DNA from: Acidobacteriota bacterium
Lineage (GTDB): Bacteria > Acidobacteriota > Terriglobia > Terriglobales > Acidobacteriaceae
Length of the DNA stretch: 45,792 nt
NCBI GenBank assembly: GCA_021819585.1
Contig: JAKAQS010000005.1
Coordinates: 1 to 45,792, forward strand
Reading direction: 5' to 3'
Shown: in pieces, positions 8,621-17,335 of the stretch
Position numbering within the stretch: position 1 is the first letter of the stretch
How the letters are laid out: every line of letters begins with the position of its first letter
Translations under genes and position numbers: made by a program
The notes under the pieces: generated by a model
What the model was told of the DNA's origin: nothing
The model's input: the letters and a program-made list of their open reading frames with translations, nothing else
Databases searched by the model: none

Positions 8621-9355
8621 ATGAGGATCCGTGGGAAGAGGAGGAGTGGCTTGCAACGTTCCGTGACGGTCTTGGTTTTTCTCGTTCTGGCTTCCGCCTT
8701 TGTGCCCGGAGGTATAGGAAAGGCGCGCGCCCAGGCCGAGCCCTATCCGTCCATGGCTCCTCTGCGCGAGTATCTGATGCCGCGGGATGCGGAGATCGCG
8801 TTGGCGCGCAGCGCCGCGCCGGCCTCCATCGCCGGCGGCGCCGGCGTGATGGTGCTGGGACCGGAAGGCTACACCACCGTGGTGCATGGCGACAACGGCT
8901 TCCTCTGCTATGTGGAGCGGTCCTGGGCTCATGACACAAGCCATCCGGAGTTCTGGAATCCCAAGATGCGCGCCCCCAACTGTTTCAATGCCGCGGCGGT
9001 GAGAAGCGTCTCCCCGATCTATCTTCTGAAGACCCGGCTGGTGCTCTCTGGCCGATCCAGGACGGCCATCGCTCACGCTGTCGCAGCAGCTTTGGACAGT
9101 GGGCGGTTGCCTTCAATGGCCCCGGGAGCGATGTGCTACATGATGTCGAAGCAGCAGTACCTCAACGACAAGGACGGCCGTTGGTATCCGCACCTGATGT
9201 TTTACGCCAGGGGAGACGTGGCGAAGAGTTGGGGGGCAAATCTACCCGGCTCGCCGTTGCTGGCTGCCGATGATCCGCAAGGCCGCTTCACGACCTTTAT
9301 GGTTGTGGTGGATCATTGGTCGGATGGAACACCCCGTCCGCCGATCCGGCGCTGA
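8621..9355 (+). CDS. Exported protein of unknown function
   Basis: 244 residues from an ATG at 8621, preceded by GAAGGA. Residues 1-38 form a classical signal peptide: basic n-region RIRGKRRSG, hydrophobic SVTVLVFLVLASAFV, and a cleavage site after KARAQ. The mature part includes PLREYLMPRDAEIALARSAA, GYTTVVHGDNGFLCYVERSW and RWYPHLMFYARGD. It contains several Cys and Trp residues but no domain I can name. An in-frame start at 8591 would add ten residues ahead of the basic region and is less likely. Probably a periplasmic or secreted soluble protein. Confidence 0.75.
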   Translation: MRIRGKRRSGLQRSVTVLVFLVLASAFVPGGIGKARAQAEPYPSMAPLREYLMPRDAEIALARSAAPASIAGGAGVMVLGPEGYTTVVHGDNGFLCYVERSWAHDTSHPEFWNPKMRAPNCFNAAAVRSVSPIYLLKTRLVLSGRSRTAIAHAVAAALDSGRLPSMAPGAMCYMMSKQQYLNDKDGRWYPHLMFYARGDVAKSWGANLPGSPLLAADDPQGRFTTFMVVVDHWSDGTPRPPIRR

Positions 9356-9604
9356 CCGGCAAGCGGAGGCCGGATGGAAGCCGCAACGCAGTCTCCGCCT
9401 TGGGGCACAGGCAAGCCAAAAACCGGTGGCGCAGCTTTCAGAACCGGAGCCGCGTTATGGTTGCAACGGATGGTCTCCCAGGCCGTCCGCCTTGAGGATG
9501 GGTCTGCTGGAGCCGGCGACATGGGGCTTGCTCTGTGGGCAAGATGCGCACGACAGCCGATGACGCCGCACGCCCCTAAGCCAAATTCGGTAGCTGTCCC
9601 GCAT

Positions 9605-10441
9605 CTATCTTCTATGCCCAAAGCGCCAGTCCACGCCCAGGGAGATTGAGAAGAAGTACTTGGTGTTCGTTCCGAAGTGGTCCATGGACAGCATCGGCTG
9701 CAGACGTATCGCAAAGTCTTTGCTTTGGTTGAAGTCGAAGCTGCTGCCGGCGGCGGCATAGGGGGCCAGATGGTTGCAGTACAGGTGCAGGCTGCCCACC
9801 TGGCCAGGCTGCTCCTGCGCTGTGCAGGCGCTCACCGGGCTGCCTCCAGGGTAGTTTTCCACGGCGTGGTTGAAGATGCCGTAGCCGCCGCCTCCCAGCC
9901 CCAGAAAGTTGACAGCCACATAGCGGTTTCTCAGGGCGCGATATTCCACGCCCCCGGTGAAGAGATACTCCATGATCGTGACGCGGTTGTAAAAGGGACT
10001 GATGACCGGAGTGGTTCCAGCGGCGAATCGAAAGTCCGAGGCCAGAGCGAATCTTCCATTCAACCAGTAGGCCAGCATGCCTTCGGCGCCGCCCATGTTG
10101 AAGCGCACGGGAATGTTCTGTCCCGCCTGCCCATTCATGAACATCAAGCCGCCATAGAGATCCCAGCGATTGTCATACTTCGGTCCGGTATAGGGAGCCA
10201 GCGCCGCCGCCGTCTCCTCGGACATCGGCGCGGTTCCCGGAGCCGTCGATTGGTTCTGCGTCTGGCTGGTGGAGGAACTGTTGGATGGGGAGTTCGAACT
10301 CTGGGCAAACGCCTTGGGACCGGCGAGGCCGGCAGCAGCTCCCAGCACCAGTCCAAGGATCATGCTCAAGGTTGTTATGCAGGCCACCTTGCGGACTTGG
10401 CCAGTGGCGGTGTCTAGGGTCTTCGTCATCAGTTGCAGCAT
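9605..10441 (-). CDS. Outer-membrane beta-barrel protein
   Basis: 278 residues. A signal peptide covers about residues 1-47 (hydrophobic CITTLSMILGLVLGAAAGLA, cleavage near KAFAQ). A Ser/Gln/Asn/Thr-rich linker of about 25 residues follows, then alternating hydrophobic/aromatic strands from about residue 85 (RWDLYGGLMFM) to the end. The last residues, YFFSISLGVDWRFG, form a terminal strand of the kind that inserts via the Bam complex. Three Cys residues lie in the middle. It resembles the OmpA/porin-like family of unspecific acidobacterial barrels; no substrate can be assigned. A start at 10429 is also possible, but the GAGGAAG motif sits directly before 10441. Confidence 0.75.
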   Translation of the reverse strand: MLQLMTKTLDTATGQVRKVACITTLSMILGLVLGAAAGLAGPKAFAQSSNSPSNSSSTSQTQNQSTAPGTAPMSEETAAALAPYTGPKYDNRWDLYGGLMFMNGQAGQNIPVRFNMGGAEGMLAYWLNGRFALASDFRFAAGTTPVISPFYNRVTIMEYLFTGGVEYRALRNRYVAVNFLGLGGGGYGIFNHAVENYPGGSPVSACTAQEQPGQVGSLHLYCNHLAPYAAAGSSFDFNQSKDFAIRLQPMLSMDHFGTNTKYFFSISLGVDWRFGHRR

Positions 10442-10732
10442 CTTCCTCGTGGGCGGCGCTCAAGCGAGCGGCGCGGTCGTTTCGGCTTGCGGGCCTTGGT
10501 GAATCCGCGATGAGCCTTGTATCTCTCCAAGGATATACTGTCTTGCGCCGGTTCCATCTCTGGATCTCCGCTTTGCGGCCGGTTCCTGCCCCTGGTTTCT
10601 TTGCCGGCGGGAGGCGAAGCGCGGCGGAGACGGGGAGGGATCGGCAGGGCAGCGGACATTTCGGGCCAGTCGTGCGACAATGAAACCGTCGCCTGCTGCC
10701 GAGTCTGCGGGTGACAACAGGGAGATTCTCGT

Positions 10733-10966
10733 ATGGGCGATCTATTGCAACCATGGCACATCATTCTTCTGGTGGTGCTCGCCGTTCTTCTCTTCGGCGG
10801 CAAGAAGTTGCCTGAACTGGGCAAGGGCCTTGGTGAAGGTCTGCGCGGCTTCAAGGAAGGCATGAAGGGGATCAACGACGAGATCAAGGCCGACGCCAAG
10901 CCGGCTGAATCGGCGCGCATCGCCGCTCCCAAGGCCGACGAGGCTACAAAGCCGCCAGTGGCGTAA
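10733..10966 (+). CDS. tatA: Sec-independent protein translocase subunit TatA/TatE
   Basis: 77 residues, typical for TatA. One short N-terminal membrane helix (about residues 8-20, HIILLVVLAVLLF) is followed by the diagnostic hinge FGGKKLPELGKGLGE. An amphipathic helix (GFKEGMKGINDEIKADA) and a charged, Pro/Ala-rich tail follow. TatA assembles the pore that moves folded proteins across the inner membrane; TatB and TatC are not in the window. GGGAG lies upstream of the ATG. The nearby GH127 enzyme carries a twin-arginine signal, a likely client of this pathway. Confidence 0.93.
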   Translation: MGDLLQPWHIILLVVLAVLLFGGKKLPELGKGLGEGLRGFKEGMKGINDEIKADAKPAESARIAAPKADEATKPPVA

Positions 10967-11468
10967 ATCAGCACAGCCAATTGGAGCGTCGCAGCCAAAT
11001 CGCAGCCAAGCCGTAGCCAACCCGTAGCCCAAGAGGAGAGCCTCGGCTGAGACGAGAGAGCGATGGAATGCGGTCCAAGTTGCCCTCCGGAAGGCATTTC
11101 CGGAGGCCGGGGATCCTCCTCTCGTGCCCGCGTCTGGAGTCTGTCTGCGCCCGGAGCCGGGGAAGCATCTCGGATGGGCGAATCGCGTAGATCCCGAGTT
11201 CGGTGGCTCCGGGATTCCATGCTCAAGCTGAACCCGCCCATCCCCTGAGCCGGCAGCGGGAAGGGGTTCCAATGCATCGCCATGGCTTTTTCGGTGTGGA
11301 TAGATCCCCCGAAACGGGTTTGGGGTGGCCTTTTCATTCCACCCCAGTAGGCGAGCGCGCCGGAGATCCCGGATGATGGGGGTGGCGCCCCTGGAGGTGG
11401 AAGCGCCGGGCTACACCTGCACGCAAAAATCTCCAACTGTTCCGGTTACCACGGCCAGGGAACGGGTT
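10967..11468. other. Intergenic region with degenerate repeats and a hairpin
   Basis: About 500 bases between tatA and the convergent transporter gene. Bases 10985-11025 hold four imperfect copies of an 11-base unit resembling CGCAGCCAANC. TGGGGTGG (11321-11328) pairs perfectly with CCACCCCA (11339-11346) across a 10-base loop, but no T-tract follows on either strand. Frames here do not look like genes. Confidence 0.45.
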
Positions 11469-12605
11469 TTATGCCGGCAGCGTAATCATCATCACTGCCG
11501 CCAGTGCGGCCATCATCCCCAGAACCTGGCGCTGTGTGGGCCGCTCGTGGAGCAACCATGCGGCCAGAAGGATGGTTCCGGCCGGATAGAGGCTGGCGAG
11601 CACAGAAGCCACATCCAGCCTTCCCATGCGGGTTGCGGCCATGAACAGCAGATTTCCTCCAGTATCCAGCAACGCAACAGCGCAGGCCCATCCCCAGACC
11701 GCGAGCCGGTTGGGCCGGAGTTTTGGCGCCGGCTGTTGCGCTTGCCGGAGAGCCGGAACGCATCGCTTGGCGATCGCCGGCGCTGCCAGGACCAGCGAGC
11801 AAAGCGTGACGCTGGTGAATCTTGCGATCGCCATGGAAGCGATCAAGCCCAGAGGGGTGGCCATCTTCAGAGCGATGAAGTACACCCCAAACATCACTCC
11901 GGAGAACAGGGCCAGCGTCAGGCTGCCGCGGGAGATGCCGTCACTCTCCGGTGAGTCCCGGGCGGCGATGAGCCATATGGCTCCGCCGGCCAGTGCAAAG
12001 CCCGCCAGCCGCAGATCGGAGGGGGCGCCATCGATCCGGCTGGAGGCCACCGCTGGGATTCCCGCAGCCAGCAACCCGCTGAGAGCCGCGGAGATTCCCA
12101 TGCCCCCACGGCTCAGGGCGATATAAAAAGCCACCAGCCCGAGTGCGCCGGTGAGGCCCGCCAGAATCGCCCAAAGAGCGGCGGCAGCTCGGCCGCGCCA
12201 AGCTGGAGCCGCGCTGGGCAGCGGACCCAGCGCGGAAAGAATCCGCAAATAGAGTTGTTCTTGAGGTCGCCCCGCTCGGATGCCCTGCCATGAAGTGCGC
12301 CGAATCTGGTTCTGCTGCTCCGGGCGCTGGGGATGAACTGCGGAGTTGGTGTTGTCTTTCTGGTAGTGGAGTGCTGAGCCTTGACTGCGATGGGCATCCC
12401 TGCCGGAGGCAATGCCCGTCCAGTAGAGCGCAATGGACACCAGCGCCGCCAGGCTGAGAATGTGGGCCAGAAGGACAAACCGAACGGCCTGTGGCGCCCG
12501 GCCGCCGGAGGCCTTCACTCCCATGCCTCCGGAAAAATCTCCGCCGCCCCAGGAGGCGGCGGAGGAGAGCGCAAGCAGCGCGTTGGAATGGATTGCAAGC
12601 GCCAT
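11469..12605 (-). CDS. EamA/DMT-family transporter with an extended hydrophilic loop
   Basis: 378 residues; typical EamA proteins have about 290-310. Two EamA halves are visible. The first has LALSSAASWGGGDFSGGMGV and VRFVLLAHILSLAALVSIAL, then continues at AALWAILAGLTGALGLVAFY. The second runs from LTLALFSGVMFGVYFIALKM to LASLYPAGTILLAAWLLHER, ending with the usual Glu-Arg and GMMAALAAVMMIT. The extra length is a polar insertion of about 70 residues (68-138) after the second membrane helix, rich in Gln, Arg and Asn. DMT proteins export metabolites or drugs; the substrate is unknown. It lies 32 bases downstream of the VWFA gene on the same strand, so the two may share a transcript. Confidence 0.85.
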   Translation of the reverse strand: MALAIHSNALLALSSAASWGGGDFSGGMGVKASGGRAPQAVRFVLLAHILSLAALVSIALYWTGIASGRDAHRSQGSALHYQKDNTNSAVHPQRPEQQNQIRRTSWQGIRAGRPQEQLYLRILSALGPLPSAAPAWRGRAAAALWAILAGLTGALGLVAFYIALSRGGMGISAALSGLLAAGIPAVASSRIDGAPSDLRLAGFALAGGAIWLIAARDSPESDGISRGSLTLALFSGVMFGVYFIALKMATPLGLIASMAIARFTSVTLCSLVLAAPAIAKRCVPALRQAQQPAPKLRPNRLAVWGWACAVALLDTGGNLLFMAATRMGRLDVASVLASLYPAGTILLAAWLLHERPTQRQVLGMMAALAAVMMITLPA

Positions 12606-12637
12606 CGGAGAACCGGAGTGAAGGCCAGGCAGAGGCT

Positions 12638-13972
12638 CTATTGAGGCGCCGGTTGATGCACCGGGGTCGCCGCCGCATTGTCCGCGGCCGAGGGATAATA
12701 TCCGTCCTTGCAGATAATCGTCAGCCCCGGCCGCAGGATCCGAATCTCCGTTCTGCGATAGCTCTCGTCGTACGGGTTGGCGTTGGTGTAGTAGCCCACG
12801 GTGTACTGAGCGCGAATCTGGTTGGTGATCTGCATGAAAGCCTGTTCGATCCCTCTTGGCCGGAACTCGGAGTCAAACTCCCCGCCGGTTTTCGCGGCAT
12901 ACGTCGGTAGCACATCGTCGCGCATGGTCAGGGGGATATGCATCCGGTCCAGGAAGCCTACGCCTGGAATGGCCGAGTCGCCCACCTGCGTGGCCCACAC
13001 CGAAATGTTGTTGGTCAGCAAATACCGGATAACCTCCTTCTGGGTCGCCTGGCTGCCATACTCCTTGCCGTCAGAGATCACATAGATGATTCTCCGCCGT
13101 CCTCGGGGCGCAGTGGAGACCTCTTTGGCCGCCTTGAGAATGGCATCGTTGAGCGTGTGGTACTCCTTGGGCACCGTAAAGGCGAGGGTGCCGGGCTGAT
13201 GGCCGAAGTCAGTAACCCCGTCGATGGGCATATTGTTGATCACCGCGCCATGGGACAGGGGGCCGGTCAATCCCATCAAAGGATCGCGGCCAACGCCTTT
13301 GGAGTTGTCCAGCACCGCGCCCAGCCGCGGGCTCTGCGCCGCGGTGAACGCAGTCTGCTCGGTGACGCCGTCGTTGTAGGTGAAGACCGAGACCTCGTCC
13401 CAGGGGGAGAATGCGCCTTGCAGCGCATCGAGAGAGTCGTTGATCTTCTCCATCGTGTCATGGGTTACGCCCTGATCGATCACCAGCGCCACGGCCAGCG
13501 GCGCGGGGTCGGAGGTAAACACCCGAATCTGTTGTCTCACCCCGTTTTCATAGACCCGGACATCCCGCCAGGTAATGCCGGGAACGAGATTCCCTTTGGA
13601 GTCCTTGACGAGAAAGGGAATCTCGTGGAACTGCACGTGAACGCTCAGGGTATTGAGCGCGCTCTGGGTGCTGGCCGGGGGTGGGCCCTGCTGTTGATCC
13701 TCCTCTTCATCCGCGGCCTCCGGGGCAGCGGCGGGTTTGGCCGCCGGGCGGGTGGGCGCAGCGGCTGAAGTGGAAGGTTGGGCCAAGCCGACCGGCGTAA
13801 TGGTGTTCAGTTCGGGCAACGCCTGGGGCTCCGGAGCGTTTGGAACGCTCTGCTGTGTCTGTGCTGTCTGGGTTGTACTCTGCGCCGGCGCCAGACCTGT
13901 TGCGGCGGCCAGCAGCAGCGCAATCTTTCCCACTCGGCCGGCTACCCGTTTCGTTTGTGTTCCCAACGTCAT
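12638..13972 (-). CDS. Exported VWFA-related protein (acidobacterial type)
   Basis: 444 residues from the ATG at 13972, chosen because AGAGGAAG sits about 7 bases upstream. A signal peptide covers residues 1-31, followed by a Pro/Ala/Gln-rich linker to about residue 105. The VWFA-related region begins at LSVHVQFHEIPFLVKDSKG and includes WRDVRVYENGVRQQI, typical of the acidobacterial VWFA-related family (TIGR03436 as I recall it). The Rossmann-like core continues with LAVALVID, RRRIIYVISDGKEYG and YTVGYYTNANPYDESYRR. The metal-site loop reads D166-Q-G-V-T170 instead of the canonical D-x-S-x-S. The role is not established; such proteins are numerous in Acidobacteria and are thought to mediate protein contacts in the envelope. 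Confidence 0.9.
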   Translation of the reverse strand: MTLGTQTKRVAGRVGKIALLLAAATGLAPAQSTTQTAQTQQSVPNAPEPQALPELNTITPVGLAQPSTSAAAPTRPAAKPAAAPEAADEEEDQQQGPPPASTQSALNTLSVHVQFHEIPFLVKDSKGNLVPGITWRDVRVYENGVRQQIRVFTSDPAPLAVALVIDQGVTHDTMEKINDSLDALQGAFSPWDEVSVFTYNDGVTEQTAFTAAQSPRLGAVLDNSKGVGRDPLMGLTGPLSHGAVINNMPIDGVTDFGHQPGTLAFTVPKEYHTLNDAILKAAKEVSTAPRGRRRIIYVISDGKEYGSQATQKEVIRYLLTNNISVWATQVGDSAIPGVGFLDRMHIPLTMRDDVLPTYAAKTGGEFDSEFRPRGIEQAFMQITNQIRAQYTVGYYTNANPYDESYRRTEIRILRPGLTIICKDGYYPSAADNAAATPVHQPAPQ

Positions 13973-14427
13973 CCGTCTTCCTCTTCTTCTACGAGCCAAC
14001 TGGCCCTCGGCGCAATCTGAGTGCTCCTCTGAGACTATCAGCGTGCGCCGCCCGGTGTCTCTTTTTCATTTTCGCCTTGGCCACGGCGCCTCCGGGAGCG
14101 GCTACTGTCTCAGACGCCGGCTTTGGGAGGTTCGTTGCGCGAGCTCCCACTTCAGCTCGAATCCGGTGTAGCCGGGTTCACCCTGCGGCCAAGGCTGGGG
14201 GCAAGATTCAGGTTGAGGCGAATCCCATCTTCCCGGCTTTCCGAGTAGGGAATCCGAATCCAGCTCGGCTCCGCCGGCGCCGGCCAAGGCGGACAGGCGG
14301 ACGGAAGGAGGCGAGAGACGGTGCGGCGAGTTGGAGACTCAAAGTCCCGCGGCCCATCCAGGCTGGACGGCGATTGGGGCAGCCGAGCGTTGCGGTGGAC
14401 AAGATGTCGGAGGCGAGCAGAAGCGGC
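13973..14427. other. Intergenic region without a recognisable gene
   Basis: About 455 bases between the TPR gene and the VWFA gene, both on the minus strand. Plus-strand frames crossing it are Arg- and Pro-rich shadows. A T-loop-like GAATCC near 14159 is not part of a tRNA fold. It presumably carries the VWFA gene promoter. Confidence 0.35.
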
Positions 14428-15183
14428 TTACTCCGGGCTTCCCGCGCCGGCGGCGGAGGACGGGTTGAGCTTCTGGTTTGCGATCTCGGCAGCGGCGCCG
14501 GGACGGCCGTTGGGATCTTTGTCCTTGTCCTTGAGCAAGGCTAGAATCTGGCGGGCCTGATCGGTGTTGCCCTGGGATTGGTAGAGCTCAGCGAGCTGGA
14601 GCTGGGCCAGAGACGGCGGAACCGTCAGGGCGTGGCCCTTGCTCAGCTCGTTGTAGAGGGCGATCGCCTTTGCATCCCGCCCGGTCTTCTGGTACAGATC
14701 GGCCAGAGCATCCTTTCCCAAGGCTGCCAAGGCGCCGTCCCACCCGGAGGCTACCTTTTGGAAGGCCTGCTCGGCGCAGGCGGTCTGCGCAAGATCCTCA
14801 CAGGCAAGACCGGAGAAGTACTCGGCCAGACGACCGGACTTGGTCAAACCGTATTGCCGGGCAACCGTTTGGAATCCCGGGAGGGCGGCAGCGGCTCGAG
14901 TCTTCGCATCCGGGAAGTACTTGGCTCCGGGAATCGGCTCCGTGGAGGCGCCGGCCAGCGGTGTCTGGTAGATCTGCATGGCTTGACCAAAGGCCGTGGC
15001 GGCAGCCGAAGAGCGGTCCTGAAAGATGGTATAGGCGGCGACGATGACGATGGTGGCCACGACGGCGATCACGCCGTAAAGGATCGCCTGCCGGCGGTGC
15101 TCTTCTGCCCAGTGGACACCGGTTTCGGTGAGGGCGACAAACTGGTCCTGCTTCTTCAACTGACGCTTGGTTGCGTTATCCAC
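14428..15183 (-). CDS. Membrane-anchored tetratricopeptide (YfgM-like) protein
   Basis: About 251 residues. The N-terminus is polar (VDNATKRQLKKQDQFVALTE, then VHWAEEHRR). A single membrane helix follows (AILYGVIAVVATIVIVAAYTIF), then TPR-like helical pairs: YFSGLACEDLAQTACAEQAF, LADLYQKTGRDAKAIALYNE and LQLAELYQSQGNTDQARQIL. The tail is Pro/Ala/Ser-rich. Order and topology match YfgM-like ancillary factors of the Sec translocon/BamB type, but the exact role is inferred. I prefer the GTG at 15183, which has GAAGGA 9 bases upstream and fits the usual start of related proteins. An in-frame ATG at 15234 would add 17 residues. Confidence 0.75.
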   Translation of the reverse strand: MDNATKRQLKKQDQFVALTETGVHWAEEHRRQAILYGVIAVVATIVIVAAYTIFQDRSSAAATAFGQAMQIYQTPLAGASTEPIPGAKYFPDAKTRAAAALPGFQTVARQYGLTKSGRLAEYFSGLACEDLAQTACAEQAFQKVASGWDGALAALGKDALADLYQKTGRDAKAIALYNELSKGHALTVPPSLAQLQLAELYQSQGNTDQARQILALLKDKDKDPNGRPGAAAEIANQKLNPSSAAGAGSPE

Positions 15184-15590
15184 GAACGTTCCGTCCTTCA
15201 GGGCTATCAAGAGAGTGTCGGGCCCACCGCCCATGTATCCGCTTAGTTTAGCAGGTTCGCGGGCCAACTCCGCCGGTTCCCAAACCGGAGCCAGGGAGAA
15301 CCCGCCAGGGACTGGCGGCTGGACTCTCCAGGGCAGGGGAAAAGCCGGCCGGAAAGGCCCTGGGCGGAGGCGGCCTTGCCAACCGTATTTCGATGGGCAT
15401 AGTATCTGCGTCGGATCAATCCGGCTGAGCCCATTTTGAGGAAACCCGGCTGGATGGCTTGCACAAGGGCCCAATTTCTACTGTTCGCAAAGAAGCAGAG
15501 AGAAGCAGGTTGTTTGGCGTGTACCAGATGGCCAAAGCCAGATGGCCGCCAGGCTGTGGTGTAGCAAAATTCAGGAGCGACAGACTCGTT
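15184..15590. other. Divergent intergenic region between TPR and GvpL/F genes
   Basis: About 400 bases between divergent genes, so it should hold both promoters. No pair matching the -35/-10 consensus with good spacing was found on either strand. The plus-strand frame continues upstream of the GvpL/F start to 15459, but the extra 44 residues look non-coding. Confidence 0.35.
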
Positions 15591-16349
15591 ATGGCTTGGT
15601 ATGCGTACTGTATTACCGAACGGAATGCATTTACTGAACTTGGCAGGCATAGAAAGCCGATGCCACTCTCCGGGGTAACCGGACTCTTTGGAAATCAAAC
15701 TTTTCTCTTTCCAGCCGCCGACCTGGCGGTGGTGGTCTCAGAACATGTGCCCGAGGATACAGGCAGGTTGGTAACGGCCGAAGGCCGGGCGGCGGCGCGC
15801 GAACATGCGCGGGTGATCTCGCTGTGCTTCGCCCAGTCAACCGTGCTCCCCTTCCGCTATGGAACGACGTTTGAGGACGATGATGCGCTGCGCCGATCCG
15901 TGCGCTCCAACCAGCGGCACTTCATGGCCAATGTGGAACGCCTGCGCGGCATGGCTGAGATGCACCTGAAGGTGATGCTGAACGATATCTGCCCGGAGAC
16001 CAAGCCGTGCGGCTCCGTCTCGCAATCCGCTGGACAGGAGTATCTGGCTCATCTGCGGGAGTCGGCCTCGCGGCAGCGGGAGCGCCAGTCACGGGCGCGC
16101 GCCCTCTCGCTGCAGATGCACCGGATGTTCTCGCCGGTGGCCGAAGAGGTGACCTGCAAACGGATGGACTGTGGCAAGATGCTGCTGGATATCGCCCATC
16201 TGGTGGAGAAGAGGACCGTGGAGCGGTACCAGAACAAGTACAGCTCGATGACGCTGGAGCTGAAGGACTATGCGATGCAGCTCTCCGGTCCTTGGCCGCC
16301 TTATCACTTTGTACACCGTGAGCAGCGCGGGCACGGAGCGCACGCTTAG
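15591..16349 (+). CDS. GvpL/GvpF-family gas vesicle protein (orphan)
   Basis: 252 residues from an ATG at 15591, with AGGAGC 14 bases upstream. Family features include the opening WYAYCITE, a first domain with LAVVVSEHVPE, AREHARVISLCFAQSTVLPF followed by RYGTTFEDDDALR, and MAEMHLKVMLNDI. The hallmark SGPWPPYHFV lies near the C-terminus. GvpF and GvpL are minor shell-associated or assembly proteins in gas vesicle clusters. No gvpA, gvpN, gvpK or other partner lies in this window; neighbours are a TPR protein and pgsA. A role outside flotation is therefore possible. The family call is strong; the function is open. Confidence 0.88.
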   Translation: MAWYAYCITERNAFTELGRHRKPMPLSGVTGLFGNQTFLFPAADLAVVVSEHVPEDTGRLVTAEGRAAAREHARVISLCFAQSTVLPFRYGTTFEDDDALRRSVRSNQRHFMANVERLRGMAEMHLKVMLNDICPETKPCGSVSQSAGQEYLAHLRESASRQRERQSRARALSLQMHRMFSPVAEEVTCKRMDCGKMLLDIAHLVEKRTVERYQNKYSSMTLELKDYAMQLSGPWPPYHFVHREQRGHGAHA

Positions 16350-16361
16350 AGTAGGACGCCG

Positions 16362-16385
16362 TGCAGGCGTTGGGGAGCGCCTGCA
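16362..16385 (+). other. Perfect hairpin after the GvpL/F gene
   Basis: TGCAGGCG (16362-16369) pairs perfectly with CGCCTGCA (16378-16385) across an 8-base loop, 12 bases after the GvpL/F stop. No T-run follows, so it is not a standard intrinsic terminator. It may stabilise the 3' end of the message or assist factor-dependent termination. Confidence 0.4.
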
Positions 16386-16633
16386 TGGAAGGTGCTCCGC
16401 CGCCCCGCCCTGTGGGAGGGTAGAGCTTGACTCGCCATGGAGGCTTGCCTCCGCGATTCTGGCTTTGCGCTCCGATGCGAGCAAAGGAGTGGCGGGAGCG
16501 CCCGGTCGGCTTCCAGACTCGGTTTGAGGTTAGGAAGGGATGGGCGGGATGGCCTGTAGAGGGTCTGCAACCGGGTCAACGCCGGGGATGGTGCTCCAGG
16601 CACGGTTGTAGGCTTTCGGAGTCCGTGAGGGGG

Positions 16634-17335
16634 TCAAAGACGTGACACTCCGGGGTGGGAGGCAGGCGTCCGGTCTTCGCCGCGAGAGGCTACCTCCGAG
16701 GGGACCATCGTCTTTCGGCCGCGGCTCAGCACCGAGGCGCGGCGACGGCCGGAGACGTGGTCGATCTTGTTCCAGAAGCCGACAAAATAGTCGGCTGCGG
16801 AGATGATGGAGAGGATCGCCATCCAGTAGGTCGCAGTGATGGCGATCAGTCGGACGCTGATGGGAAACAACCCGAGGAACCATGTATTCCAGCGGTGGTT
16901 CAGAATTACCGCCACGATGGCCACGATCTGCACCACCGTCTTGAGCTTGCCCAGGTCGCTGGCCTGGATGGTGAAGCCTTCGCCGGAGGCGATCGAGCGC
17001 AGGCCGCTGACCAGAAATTCGCGCCCAATCACCAGAACGGCGATCCAGGGCTTCATCACCTGCGGGTTGTAAGCCACCAGGAGGATGAAGGCCGCGGTGA
17101 CCATGAGCTTGTCCGCCAAGGGGTCCAGCAGCATGCCCAGGGTGGTGATCTGGCCGCGATGACGGGCTAGGTACCCATCCAGGCCGTCGGTGACCGAGGC
17201 GAGAATGAAGATGGCCGAAGCAACAATCTCCTGCTCCCCATGGGCTCCCTGCCAGGGGAAGCGCGGAGAGAGAGCCCAGATCAGCAATGGCACGCTGGCG
17301 ATGCGAGTGAGCGTGATGGAGTTGGGCAAGTTCAC
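16634..17335 (-). CDS. pgsA: CDP-diacylglycerol--glycerol-3-phosphate 3-phosphatidyltransferase
   Basis: 233 residues. It catalyses the committed step of phosphatidylglycerol and cardiolipin synthesis at the inner membrane. The CDP-alcohol phosphotransferase signature is intact: D50-x2-D53-G54-x2-A57-R58, G67, D71 and D75, within VTDGLDGYLARHRG and LLDPLADKL. The N-terminus NLPNSITLTRI is typical of PgsA. Further membrane helices follow (VKPW-like MKPWIAVLVIGREF, ITATYWMAILSIISAADYFV). About 35 polar residues follow the last helix, longer than the usual tail. The start codon is GTG with only a weak Shine-Dalgarno. Confidence 0.93.
   Translation of the reverse strand: MNLPNSITLTRIASVPLLIWALSPRFPWQGAHGEQEIVASAIFILASVTDGLDGYLARHRGQITTLGMLLDPLADKLMVTAAFILLVAYNPQVMKPWIAVLVIGREFLVSGLRSIASGEGFTIQASDLGKLKTVVQIVAIVAVILNHRWNTWFLGLFPISVRLIAITATYWMAILSIISAADYFVGFWNKIDHVSGRRRASVLSRGRKTMVPSEVASRGEDRTPASHPGVSRL

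Noticed and set aside
10429-11436. A 335-codon minus-strand frame across tatA and the downstream gap
   Set aside because: It overlaps tatA completely, is Pro/Arg/Ser-rich, and has no similarity to any protein I know.
14090-14200. A possible tRNA suggested by a GAATCC T-loop-like sequence
   Set aside because: No acceptor stem, anticodon arm or GGTTC motif could be fitted.
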